Assembly (NCBI GenBank): GCA_041584475.1
Contig: JBFHDX010000024.1
Span: 1-40,183, forward strand
Direction of reading: 5' to 3'
DNA length: 40,183 bases
From: JBFHDX01 sp041584475
Lineage (GTDB): Bacteria; Pseudomonadota; Alphaproteobacteria; UBA8366; JADFVY01
Shown here: positions 33,069 to 40,183 of the stretch, piece by piece
Layout of the letters: the number at the start of each line of letters is the position of its first letter
Position numbering within the stretch: position 1 is the stretch's first letter
The notes under the pieces: generated by a model
What the model was told of the DNA's origin: nothing
The model's database searches: none
What the model saw: only the letters and a program-made list of their open reading frames with translations
Position numbers and translations under genes: made by a program

Positions 33069-35327
33069 ATGTTCGATATCACTCGCAAGGAAATCAACTG
33101 GGGCGGCCGCCCGCTCGTCCTCGAGTCGGGGCGTGTCGCCCGCCAGGCCGACGGCGCCGTCCTCGTGACCTACGGGGAGACCCAGGTGCTGTGCACCGCG
33201 GTCGCGCAAAAGGCGCCGCGACCGGGCGTGGATTTCTTCCCGCTGACCGTCAACTACCAGGAGAAGACATTCGCCGCCGGCAAGATCCCCGGCGGTTTTT
33301 TCAAGCGCGAAGGACGGCCGTCCGAGAAAGAGACGCTGACGTCGCGCTTGATCGATCGGCCGATCCGGCCGCTGTTTCACAGCGATTTCCGCAACGAGAC
33401 GCAGGTCATCGCGACCGTGCTCACGCACGACATGGAGAACGACCCGGATATCGTAGGCATGATCGGGGCTTCCGCCGCGCTGACCATATCCGGCATCCCG
33501 TTTCTCGGACCGCTCGGTGCCGCACGCATCGGCTATATCGACGGACAGTACGTTCTCAATCCGCAGCTCGACGAGCTCCCGTCGTCGGAAATGGACCTCG
33601 TCGTCGCCGGAACCGCCGAGGGCGTGCTCATGGTCGAGTCCGAGATCAAGGAACTCGACGAGGACGTGACGCTCGGCGCGGTCATGTTTGCACACAAGGC
33701 ATACCAGGAGGTGATCGGTCTGATCATCGACTTTGCCGAGAGCTGCGCCAAGGAGCCGTGGGCACTGCCCGAGCCGCCCGACGGCCTGGAGAAACTGAGA
33801 GCGCGCCTGAACGGGCTGGCGGAGGCTCCGCTGCGCGAGGCCTACGCGAAGACCGTCAAGCAGGAGCGCGTCGAGGCCGTCGCCGCGGCGAAGGAGTCGA
33901 CGCTCGCCACCCTGGTCGAGGAGGAGTACGACCCGGAGCTCGCGAGCGGCCTGTTCAAGACGCTCGAGAAGGACATCGTGCGCGGCAATATCATGCGGAC
34001 GGGCGTGCGCATCGACGGCCGCGACACCCGGACGGTGCGCCCGATCGTCGCCGAGGTCGGCGTGCTCGCGCGCTCGCACGGCTCGGCCCTGTTCACGCGC
34101 GGCGAGACCCAGGCGCTGGCCGTCGCCACGCTCGGAACCGGCCAGGACGAACAGATCATCGACGCGCTCGAAGGCGAGTACCGCGAGCATTTCCTGCTGC
34201 ACTACAATTTCCCGCCCTATTCGGTCGGCGAGGCCTCGTTCCTGCGCAGCCCGGGCCGCCGCGAGATCGGTCACGGCAAGCTGGCATGGCGCGCGCTGCA
34301 CCCGTTGCTGCCGTCGAAGGAGGACTTCCCCTACACCATCCGCGTCGTCTCCGAGATCACGGAGTCGAACGGCTCGTCCTCGATGGCGACGGTCTGCGGC
34401 TCGTCGCTGGCGCTCATGGACGCCGGCGTTCCGATGCAGCGCCCCGTCGCCGGCATCGCCATGGGGCTGATCAAGGAGGATGACGGCCACGCTGTGCTTT
34501 CGGACATCCTCGGCGACGAGGATCATCTCGGCGACATGGATTTCAAGGTCGCCGGAACCGACCGTGGGATCACGTCGCTGCAGATGGACATCAAGATCAC
34601 CTCGATCACCGAGGAGATCATGAAGGTCGCTCTGGCTCAGGCCAAGGAAGGCCGCATGCACATCCTCGCCGAGATGTCGAAGGCGCTGAGCGGCGCCCGC
34701 GAGTCCGTATCGGCGCACGCACCCCGCATAACCACCTTCAGCATCCCGCGCGACAAGATCCGCGAAGTCATCGGGACCGGCGGCAAGGTCATCCGAGAGA
34801 TCTGCGAGGTCACCGGCGCGAAGATCGACATCGAGGACGACGGCACCATCAAGGTCGCGGCCGTCGATCAATCCGCCGCCGACCGCGCGATCGACTGGAT
34901 CCGCTCGATCGTGGCCGAACCCGAGGTCGGGGTGATCTACAAGGGCAAGGTGGTCAAGATCGTCGATTTCGGCGCCTTCGTGAACTTCCTGGGAAGCCGC
35001 GACGGTCTCGTTCACATTTCCGAACTCGCGCAGGAGCGCGTCAAGCAGGTCACCGACATCGTCAACGAGGGCGACGAGGTCTGGGTCAAGGTGCTCGGCA
35101 TCGACGACCGCGGCAAGGTGAGGCTGTCGGTGCGCGTCGTCGACCAGGCGACCGGCGCGGACATCAGCGACCAGGTCCGCGAGAGCCGTAAGTCGGGCGG
35201 AGGCGGCGACGGCGGCGGTGGACATGGTGAAGGTCGTGGCGAAGGCCGTGGCGAAGGCCGAGGTGAAGGGCGCGGCCGGAGGGGTCGCGGCGGCAGCCGC
35301 CGCGAACGGGTCAAGGCGGACAGCTGA
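33069..35327 (+). CDS. pnp: Polyribonucleotide nucleotidyltransferase (PNPase)
   Basis: PNPase degrades RNA 3' to 5' by phosphorolysis, with regulatory roles in the degradosome. In 752 residues it has two RNase-PH domains (the first begins with FDITRKEINWGGRPLVLESG and has KIPGGFFKREGRPSEKE; the second has TRGETQALAVATLGTG and SDILGDEDHLGDMDFKVAG). A KH domain is near 554-612 (ITTFSIPRDKIREVIGTGGK), and an S1 domain near 620-690 (GVIYKGKVVKIVDFGAFVNF). The final 45 or so residues are a Gly/Arg/Glu-rich tail made by a 12-base tandem repeat. The start ATG at 33069 (MFDITRKE) has AAGGAAA before it. Confidence 0.97.
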   Translation: MFDITRKEINWGGRPLVLESGRVARQADGAVLVTYGETQVLCTAVAQKAPRPGVDFFPLTVNYQEKTFAAGKIPGGFFKREGRPSEKETLTSRLIDRPIRPLFHSDFRNETQVIATVLTHDMENDPDIVGMIGASAALTISGIPFLGPLGAARIGYIDGQYVLNPQLDELPSSEMDLVVAGTAEGVLMVESEIKELDEDVTLGAVMFAHKAYQEVIGLIIDFAESCAKEPWALPEPPDGLEKLRARLNGLAEAPLREAYAKTVKQERVEAVAAAKESTLATLVEEEYDPELASGLFKTLEKDIVRGNIMRTGVRIDGRDTRTVRPIVAEVGVLARSHGSALFTRGETQALAVATLGTGQDEQIIDALEGEYREHFLLHYNFPPYSVGEASFLRSPGRREIGHGKLAWRALHPLLPSKEDFPYTIRVVSEITESNGSSSMATVCGSSLALMDAGVPMQRPVAGIAMGLIKEDDGHAVLSDILGDEDHLGDMDFKVAGTDRGITSLQMDIKITSITEEIMKVALAQAKEGRMHILAEMSKALSGARESVSAHAPRITTFSIPRDKIREVIGTGGKVIREICEVTGAKIDIEDDGTIKVAAVDQSAADRAIDWIRSIVAEPEVGVIYKGKVVKIVDFGAFVNFLGSRDGLVHISELAQERVKQVTDIVNEGDEVWVKVLGIDDRGKVRLSVRVVDQATGADISDQVRESRKSGGGGDGGGGHGEGRGEGRGEGRGEGRGRRGRGGSRRERVKADS
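35226..35273 (+). repeat. Four-copy 12-base tandem repeat inside the pnp tail
   Basis: The sequence GGTGAAGGTCGT and three variants (GGCGAAGGCCGT, GGCGAAGGCCGA, GGTGAAGGGCGC) follow each other without gaps and encode Gly-Glu-Gly-Arg four times. Being a multiple of three, copy-number change would keep the reading frame. It lies just before the RRGRGGSRRERVK C-terminus. Confidence 0.9.
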
Positions 35328-35383
35328 GCCGATCGTTATCGGCCACGCCGGACGCGGCGGCTGGGGACCCGGCCGCCGGGTCC
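35328..35383. terminator. Paired hairpins between convergent pnp and fabI
   Basis: Two perfect stems lie in the 75-base gap: GCCGAT-CGTT-ATCGGC (35328-35343) starts right after the pnp stop, and GGACCCGG-CCG-CCGGGTCC (35365-35383) follows. Neither has a T-tract. They may protect or define the 3' ends of both convergent transcripts. The terminator role is inferred from location only. Confidence 0.5.
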
Positions 35384-35402
35384 GATCTCCGTCGGCCGTT
35401 TC

Positions 35403-36200
35403 TCAGTGCGGCGGCGCCGCCATGCCGATGACGTTGTAACCGCTGTCGACGTAGAGAACCTCGCCCGTCACACCCGAGGACAGGCTGGAGAGCAGGTAGA
35501 GGCCGGCGCCGCCGACGTCGTCGAGCGTTACGGTGCGGCGCAGCGGCGCGTTCTCGCCCTGCCAGCGCAGCACGAAGCGTGCGCTGCCGACCGCCGAGCC
35601 GGCGAGCGTGCGCATCGGCCCGGCGGAGATCGCGTTGACCCGAACCTGGCGCTGCCCGAGATCGTTGGCCAGGTAGCGGACGCTGGCCTCGAGCGCCGCC
35701 TTTGCGACACCCATCACATTGTAGTTCGGCATGACGCGCTCGGACCCGGCGTAGGTCAGGGTAACCAGGCTCCCGCCCGTATTCATCAGCGGCGCCGCCC
35801 GCTGGGCGACCGCCGTGAAGGAATAGCAAGAGATATCGAGCGTGCGCTGGAAATTGCGCCGCGTCGTTTCGAGGTACTGGCCCTTCAGCTCCTCCCTGTC
35901 GGAGTAGGCGATGGCGTGCACGACGAAATCGACCGAACCCCAGCGCTCCGCGAGCACTGCGAAGACACCGTCGAGCGCCTCGTCCGACGAGACGTCGCAG
36001 GGCAGCAGGATGGGTTCGTCGGCGAGCGATGCCGCGAGCGGCGCGACTCGCTTGCGCAACGGCTCGTCCTGGTAGGTGAACGCCAGTTCGGCGCCGTGCC
36101 CGGCTACCCGGCGCGCGATACCCCAGGCGATCGAGTGATCGTTCGCCACGCCCATGATCAGGCCGCGGCGACCCGCCATCAGCTGATCATCTGCTTGCAT
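35403..36200 (-). CDS. fabI: Enoyl-[acyl-carrier-protein] reductase (NADH) FabI
   Basis: FabI performs the last reduction of each fatty-acid elongation round and is the usual triclosan target. The 265-residue protein has the atypical Rossmann start GLIMGVANDHSIAWGIA and the catalytic Tyr150 and Tyr160-x6-Lys167 arrangement (YNVMGVAK). RVNAISAGPMRTLAGSAV is typical of FabI. The ATG at 36200 gives MQADDQLMAG; a second at 36176 is possible. It is the last gene of the fabA-fabB-fabI run, with about 57 bases after fabB. Confidence 0.95.
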   Translation of the reverse strand: MQADDQLMAGRRGLIMGVANDHSIAWGIARRVAGHGAELAFTYQDEPLRKRVAPLAASLADEPILLPCDVSSDEALDGVFAVLAERWGSVDFVVHAIAYSDREELKGQYLETTRRNFQRTLDISCYSFTAVAQRAAPLMNTGGSLVTLTYAGSERVMPNYNVMGVAKAALEASVRYLANDLGQRQVRVNAISAGPMRTLAGSAVGSARFVLRWQGENAPLRRTVTLDDVGGAGLYLLSSLSSGVTGEVLYVDSGYNVIGMAAPPH

Positions 36201-36257
36201 CGCTACCAACACGGGTGGGAACGGACGCGGCACGGCAGGCTGGCGGCAGCGATCCCG

Positions 36258-37475
36258 TCATTCGGTATGCCGCCTGAAGATCAGCGTCGCGTTCGTGCCG
36301 CCGAACCCGAAGCTGTTCGACATCACGCAGTCGAGCGCGACATCGTCGATCGTCTCGCGCACGATCGGAATGCCCTCCGCCCCCTCGTCGATCTCCTCGA
36401 TGTTCGCGGACGCGGTGATGAACCCGCCTTCCATCATGAGCAGTGAGTAGATCACCTCGTGCACGCCGGTCGCTCCCTGCGAATGGCCGGTAAGCGACTT
36501 GGTCGAACTGAGCGGCGGGATCGCGTCGCCGAACACCTCCCGCACGGCGTTCAGCTCGGTGATGTCGCCGACCGGCGTGCTGGTGCCGTGGGCGTTGATG
36601 TAGCCGACCGGGTCGTTGAGTCCGGCGAGCGCCATGCGCATGCAGCGCACCGCGCCTTCGCCCGACGGCGCCACCATGTCGAACCCGTCCGACGTCGCGC
36701 CGTAGCCGATCAGCTCGCCGTATATCTTCGCGCCTCGGGCCCGGGCGTGCTCGAGTTCCTCGAGCACGACGACGCCGGCGCCGCCCGAGATCACGAAGCC
36801 GTCGCGGTGCGCGTCGTAGGCGCGGCTGGCGCGGGTCGGCGCGTCGTTGTATTTCGAGGAGAGCGCCCCCATCGCGTCGAACAGCACGGTGAGCGTCCAG
36901 TGCAGCTCCTCGCCGCCACCGGCGAAGACGATGTCCTGCTTGCCCCACTGGATGAGCTCGGCGCCGTTGCCGATGCAGTGCGCGCTCGTCGAGCAGGCCG
37001 AGCTGATCGAGTAGTTGACGCCCTTGATCGCGAACGGCGTCGCCAGCGTCGCCGAGTTGGTGCTCGACATCGTCCGCGGCACGCGATAGGGGCCGACGCG
37101 CCGGACACCCGACTGCCGCAACACGTCCGCGGCCTCGACGAGGTTGCTCGTCGACGGACCGCCCGATCCCATGACGATGCCGGCGCGTTCGTTCGAGACG
37201 TCCGCAGGCTCGAGGCCGGCATCCTCGATCGCCTGCTGCATGGCGACGTAGTTGTAGGCGGCGCCGTCGCCCATGAAGCGTCGCACCTTACGGTCGACCA
37301 GCGAGTCGAGGTCGATCTTGATCGAGCCGTGGATCTGCGAGCGGAAGCCCAATTCCTTGTAGGTCTCGCAGAATTCGACGCCCGAGCGCCCGTTGCGCAG
37401 CGCGTCGACGACCTCCGCCTTGTTGTTGCCGATGCTGGAGACGATGCCCAGCCCCGTCACCACTACACGCCGCAT
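36258..37475 (-). CDS. fabB: 3-oxoacyl-ACP synthase I FabB
   Basis: This condensing enzyme elongates acyl-ACP, and FabB in particular elongates the cis-3-decenoyl intermediate needed for unsaturated fatty acids. The 405-residue protein has the active Cys161 in SSACSTSAHCI, the histidines in HGTSTPVGD (about 296) and SLTGHSQGATGVHE (about 330), and the MRRVVVTGLGIVSSIG start. It lies 13 bases downstream of fabA, as in many FabA-FabB bacteria, which favours FabB over FabF. GGAG lies about seven bases before the ATG. Confidence 0.95.
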   Translation of the reverse strand: MRRVVVTGLGIVSSIGNNKAEVVDALRNGRSGVEFCETYKELGFRSQIHGSIKIDLDSLVDRKVRRFMGDGAAYNYVAMQQAIEDAGLEPADVSNERAGIVMGSGGPSTSNLVEAADVLRQSGVRRVGPYRVPRTMSSTNSATLATPFAIKGVNYSISSACSTSAHCIGNGAELIQWGKQDIVFAGGGEELHWTLTVLFDAMGALSSKYNDAPTRASRAYDAHRDGFVISGGAGVVVLEELEHARARGAKIYGELIGYGATSDGFDMVAPSGEGAVRCMRMALAGLNDPVGYINAHGTSTPVGDITELNAVREVFGDAIPPLSSTKSLTGHSQGATGVHEVIYSLLMMEGGFITASANIEEIDEGAEGIPIVRETIDDVALDCVMSNSFGFGGTNATLIFRRHTE

Positions 37476-37488
37476 GGGACTACTCCGG

Positions 37489-38016
37489 TCACGCCCCTTC
37501 GGTGGAGGTGAACAGGCCGACGCGCATGTCCGTCGCCTCGTAGATCGGCTTGCCGTCCACCGAGAGGATGCCGTCGGCGATGCCCATCACCAGCTTGCGC
37601 ATGATCACGCGCTTCAGGTTGATATGATACGTCACCTTGCGCGCCGTCTGCAGCACCTGGTCCTTGAACTTGACCTCGCCGACGCCGAGCGCACGGCCGC
37701 GGCCCTGGCCGCCGCACCAGCCGAGGAAGAAGCCGACGAGCTGCCACATGGCGTCGAGGCCGAGGCAGCCCGGCATCACCGGATCGCCCTCGAAATGGCA
37801 GCCGAAGAACCAGAGATCGGGCTTGATGTCGAGCTCGGCGACGACCTCTCCCTTGCCGTACTGTCCGCCTTCCTCGGCGATCTTCGTGATGCGGTCGACC
37901 ATCAGCATCGGCGGCAGCGGCAGCTGGGCGTTGCCGGGCCCGAACAGCCGCCCGTGGCCGCATTCGAGAAGATCCTCGTAGCTGTAGCTGTTCTTCTTGG
38001 CCAAGAGCTCGTCCAC
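37489..38016 (-). CDS. fabA: 3-hydroxydecanoyl-ACP dehydratase/isomerase FabA
   Basis: FabA dehydrates and isomerises 3-hydroxydecanoyl-ACP, creating the double bond of anaerobically made unsaturated fatty acids. The 175-residue protein has the active His74 and Asp88 in GCHFEGDPVMPGCLGLDAMW and begins with the typical YSYEDLLECGHGRLFG. The start is GTG at 38016. An in-frame stop lies three codons before it, so no longer protein is possible. No clear ribosome-binding site precedes it. It leads the fabA-fabB-fabI run and follows gyrB by 82 bases. Confidence 0.96.
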   Translation of the reverse strand: MDELLAKKNSYSYEDLLECGHGRLFGPGNAQLPLPPMLMVDRITKIAEEGGQYGKGEVVAELDIKPDLWFFGCHFEGDPVMPGCLGLDAMWQLVGFFLGWCGGQGRGRALGVGEVKFKDQVLQTARKVTYHINLKRVIMRKLVMGIADGILSVDGKPIYEATDMRVGLFTSTEGA

Positions 38017-38098
38017 CCGGTCTGTTCATGGCATCGCGACGGCACGCACGCTAACATCATTCGCCGGGCAATGGCCACAAAACAATGAACGCGGCGCC

Positions 38099-40183
38099 TC
38101 AGACGTCAAGATTCTCAACGTTCAGCGCGTTGCTCTGGATGAATTCGCGGCGCGGCTCCACGACGTCGCCCATCAGCGTGGAGAACACCTCCTCGCTCTC
38201 GTCGGCGTGGCTGATGCGGACCTGCAGCAGGGTCCGCGCATTCGGGTCCAGCGTCGTCTCCCAGAGCTGGTCGGCGTTCATCTCGCCGAGCCCCTTGTAC
38301 CGCTGCACCTCGATGCCCTTGCGACCCTGCGCCATGACCGCGTCGACGAGGGCGACCGGGCCTGCGATCCCGATCGACCGTTCCTTGATCGTCAGCGTCA
38401 CCGGCTTGCCGTAGATCGCCTGCAGGTCGCGCGACGCGGCGTTGAGCCGGCGCGCCTCGGCGCTGCGCAGCAGGATGCCGTCGAGCACGTAGCGTTCCGG
38501 GATGCTGCGCAGGGTGCGCGTGAAGACGAGACCGTCCTCGGCGCTGACCGCCGCCTCCCAGCCGCGCTCGTGGGGCTCCGCCAGGTCGTCCATGCGTGCG
38601 GCGACGCGCCCCGCGGCCTCGGCCGCCCGGTCCGGGGCCGACAGCAATCCGGCGTCGAGCGCCCCGGCGATCGCCGCCTGCTCGACGAGGTCGATATAGC
38701 CGACCCGGCGGTTCAGCGCGCCAAGCAGATGCTTGGTGTTGCGCGCCGACTCGACGATCGCGCGCAGGTCGGGCCCGGCGCGCTGGCTGCCGTCGTCGAG
38801 ACGCAGCACCGAATCGCCGATGCCGGCGTCCATGAGGTGGTCCTCGAGCGCGCGGTCGTTCTTCAGATAGACCTGCGACTTGCCCTTGGCGACCCGGTAC
38901 AGCGGCGGCTGGGCGATGTACAGGTAGCCGCGCTCGATCAACGCCGGCATCTGACGGAAGAAGAAGGTCAGCAGCAGCGTGCGGATATGGCTGCCGTCGA
39001 CGTCGGCATCGGTCATGATGATGATCCTGTGGTAGCGCGCCTTGTCCGGATTGAAATCGTCGCGCCCGATACCGGTGCCCAGCGCGGCGATCAGCGTGCC
39101 CACTTCGGCCGAGGACAGCATCTTGTCGAAGCGCGCGCGCTCGACGTTGAGGATCTTGCCGCGCAACGGCAGGATCGCCTGGAAGCGCCGGTCGCGCCCC
39201 GACTTCGCCGAGCCGCCGGCGGAATCACCCTCGACGATGAACAGCTCCGAGCGCGCCGGATCGCGTTCCTGGCAGTCGGCTAGCTTGCCCGGCAGGTTGG
39301 CGATGTCGAGCGCTCCCTTGCGCCGCGTCAGGTCGCGCGCCTTGCGCGCGGCCTCGCGCGCCGCCGCCGCCTCGACGACCTTCTGGACGATGCGCTTGGC
39401 CTCCGCCGGATGCTCCTCGAGCCACTGGCCGAGCTTGTCGTTCACCACCGACTCGACCACCGTCCGGACCTCGGAAGAGACCAGCTTGTCCTTGGTCTGA
39501 CTCGAGAATTTCGGATCGGGCACCTTGACCGCGAGCACGCAGGTCAGGCCCTCGCGGGCGTCGTCGCCGGTAATCGCCACCTTCTCCTTCTTGGCGATGC
39601 CGCTCTCCGCCGCGTAATTGTTGATCTGCCGCGTCAGCGCGGCGCGGAAACCGGCGAGGTGCGTGCCGCCGTCTCGCTGCGGGATGGTGTTGGTGAAGCA
39701 AAGCATCGTCTCGTGATAGCTGTCGTTCCACTGCATCGCGAACTCGACGGTGACGCCGTCGCGTACCGAACTCGACGCGATCGTCGTCGGGTGCAGCGTC
39801 GTCTTCGACCGGTCGAGATAGTTGACGAACGCCTCGAGGCCGCCCTCGTAATGCAGCTCGACGACCTGCGGTTCGGGATGGCGGGCGTCGGTCAGGCGGA
39901 TACGCACGCCGGAATTCAGGAACGCCAGCTCGCGCAGCCGGTGCTCGAGCCGGCCGAAATCGAACTCGGTCCGGCTGAAGGTCCGCGGCGACGGCATGAA
40001 CGCGATCTCGGTGCCGGTCATGTCCTTCGCCTCGCCGGTCACGGCGAGCGGCGCTTCGGGCTCACCGTCGCGGAACCGCATGTGGTGTACTTTGCCGTCG
40101 CGGAAGATCGTCATGTCGAGCCATTCGGACAGGGCGTTGACGACCGAGACGCCGACGCCATGCAGGCCGCCGGATACCTTGTA
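38099..40183 (-). CDS. gyrB: DNA gyrase subunit B (5' end outside the window)
   Basis: GyrB supplies the ATPase of DNA gyrase. About 694 residues are present, running off the right edge in frame. The first readable residues are YKVSGGLHGVGVSVVNALS, the ATP-lid of the GHKL ATPase. The transducer domain follows (SYHETMLCFTNTIPQRDGGT). The Toprim domain has FIVEGDSAGGSAKSGRDRRF and MTDADVDGSHIRTLLLTF. The C-terminus LGEMNADQLWETTLDP and VEPRREFIQ is that of GyrB rather than ParE. About the first 100 codons lie beyond base 40183. The gene is upstream of fabA on the same strand. Confidence 0.96.
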   Translation of the reverse strand, partial: YKVSGGLHGVGVSVVNALSEWLDMTIFRDGKVHHMRFRDGEPEAPLAVTGEAKDMTGTEIAFMPSPRTFSRTEFDFGRLEHRLRELAFLNSGVRIRLTDARHPEPQVVELHYEGGLEAFVNYLDRSKTTLHPTTIASSSVRDGVTVEFAMQWNDSYHETMLCFTNTIPQRDGGTHLAGFRAALTRQINNYAAESGIAKKEKVAITGDDAREGLTCVLAVKVPDPKFSSQTKDKLVSSEVRTVVESVVNDKLGQWLEEHPAEAKRIVQKVVEAAAAREAARKARDLTRRKGALDIANLPGKLADCQERDPARSELFIVEGDSAGGSAKSGRDRRFQAILPLRGKILNVERARFDKMLSSAEVGTLIAALGTGIGRDDFNPDKARYHRIIIMTDADVDGSHIRTLLLTFFFRQMPALIERGYLYIAQPPLYRVAKGKSQVYLKNDRALEDHLMDAGIGDSVLRLDDGSQRAGPDLRAIVESARNTKHLLGALNRRVGYIDLVEQAAIAGALDAGLLSAPDRAAEAAGRVAARMDDLAEPHERGWEAAVSAEDGLVFTRTLRSIPERYVLDGILLRSAEARRLNAASRDLQAIYGKPVTLTIKERSIGIAGPVALVDAVMAQGRKGIEVQRYKGLGEMNADQLWETTLDPNARTLLQVRISHADESEEVFSTLMGDVVEPRREFIQSNALNVENLDV

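Noticed and set aside
35226..35273. The pnp 12-base repeat as an independent repeat locus
   Set aside because: It is within the coding frame and gives a regular GEGR tail, so it is described as part of PNPase and not as a separate element.

Overview
The window is G+C-rich chromosomal DNA with densely packed housekeeping genes, and it looks like an alphaproteobacterium, probably Rhodospirillales-like. The evidence for that is gene content and order: a MucR/Ros regulator, a Fur protein without structural-zinc cysteines, a fused YlxR-L7Ae protein, a CycM-type membrane-anchored cytochrome c, the run phoH-ybeY-corC-lnt-XRE-metK-trmB-rimP-nusA-infB-rbfA-truB-rpsO-pnp, and a fabA-fabB-fabI cluster. 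The rank below class is inference. I see no transposase, integrase, CRISPR array, tRNA or rRNA. No gene-free stretch exceeds 300 bases.

Layout. 1-1932 (minus): def, fmt and the 5' part of truA. 2048-3202 (plus): rmuC, divergent from def. 3212-6745 (minus): dnaX, ybaB, recR and a class I glutamine amidotransferase, headed by the 4.5S SRP RNA gene (about 6788-6892). 7026-7925 (plus): nudC. 7951-8016: a perfect 25-bp inverted repeat between convergent genes. 8048-10024 (minus): kdsB, pheA and a small unknown gene. 10174-13854 (plus): cytochrome c, a HisN-like phosphatase, a universal stress protein, an Nfu-type Fe-S scaffold and a Bax-like glucosaminidase. 13876-14943 (minus): a secreted polysaccharide deacetylase.

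15129-23718 (plus): tsaB, rimI, mucR, fur, miaB, phoH, ybeY, corC, lnt and an XRE regulator. The phoH-ybeY-corC-lnt genes overlap end to start. 23896-25792: metK and trmB. 25936-35327: the rimP-nusA-ylxR/L7Ae-infB-rbfA-truB-rpsO-pnp translation/RNA-decay superoperon, preceded by a promoter-like sequence and a strong hairpin with a T-tract. 35403-40183 (minus): gyrB (5' end outside the window), fabA, fabB and fabI.

The genes serve a few joined tasks: formyl-Met start and maturation of proteins (fmt, def), tRNA modification (truA, tsaB, miaB, trmB, truB), ribosome assembly and initiation (rimP, rbfA, infB, rpsO, ybeY), RNA decay and transcription (pnp, nusA), DNA replication and repair (dnaX, recR, rmuC, gyrB), envelope and lipid synthesis (kdsB, lnt, fabABI, deacetylase), and SAM supply (metK). 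I found no convincing novel multi-gene system. The points most worth following are non-coding: the 7951-8016 palindrome, the inverted-repeat cluster ahead of mucR, the hairpin leader of rimP and the rpsO-pnp stem. Beyond these stand the MucR zinc-site substitution, the RG-rich PNPase tail, the amidotransferase attached to the dnaX-recR operon, and the unknown 104-residue protein after pheA.
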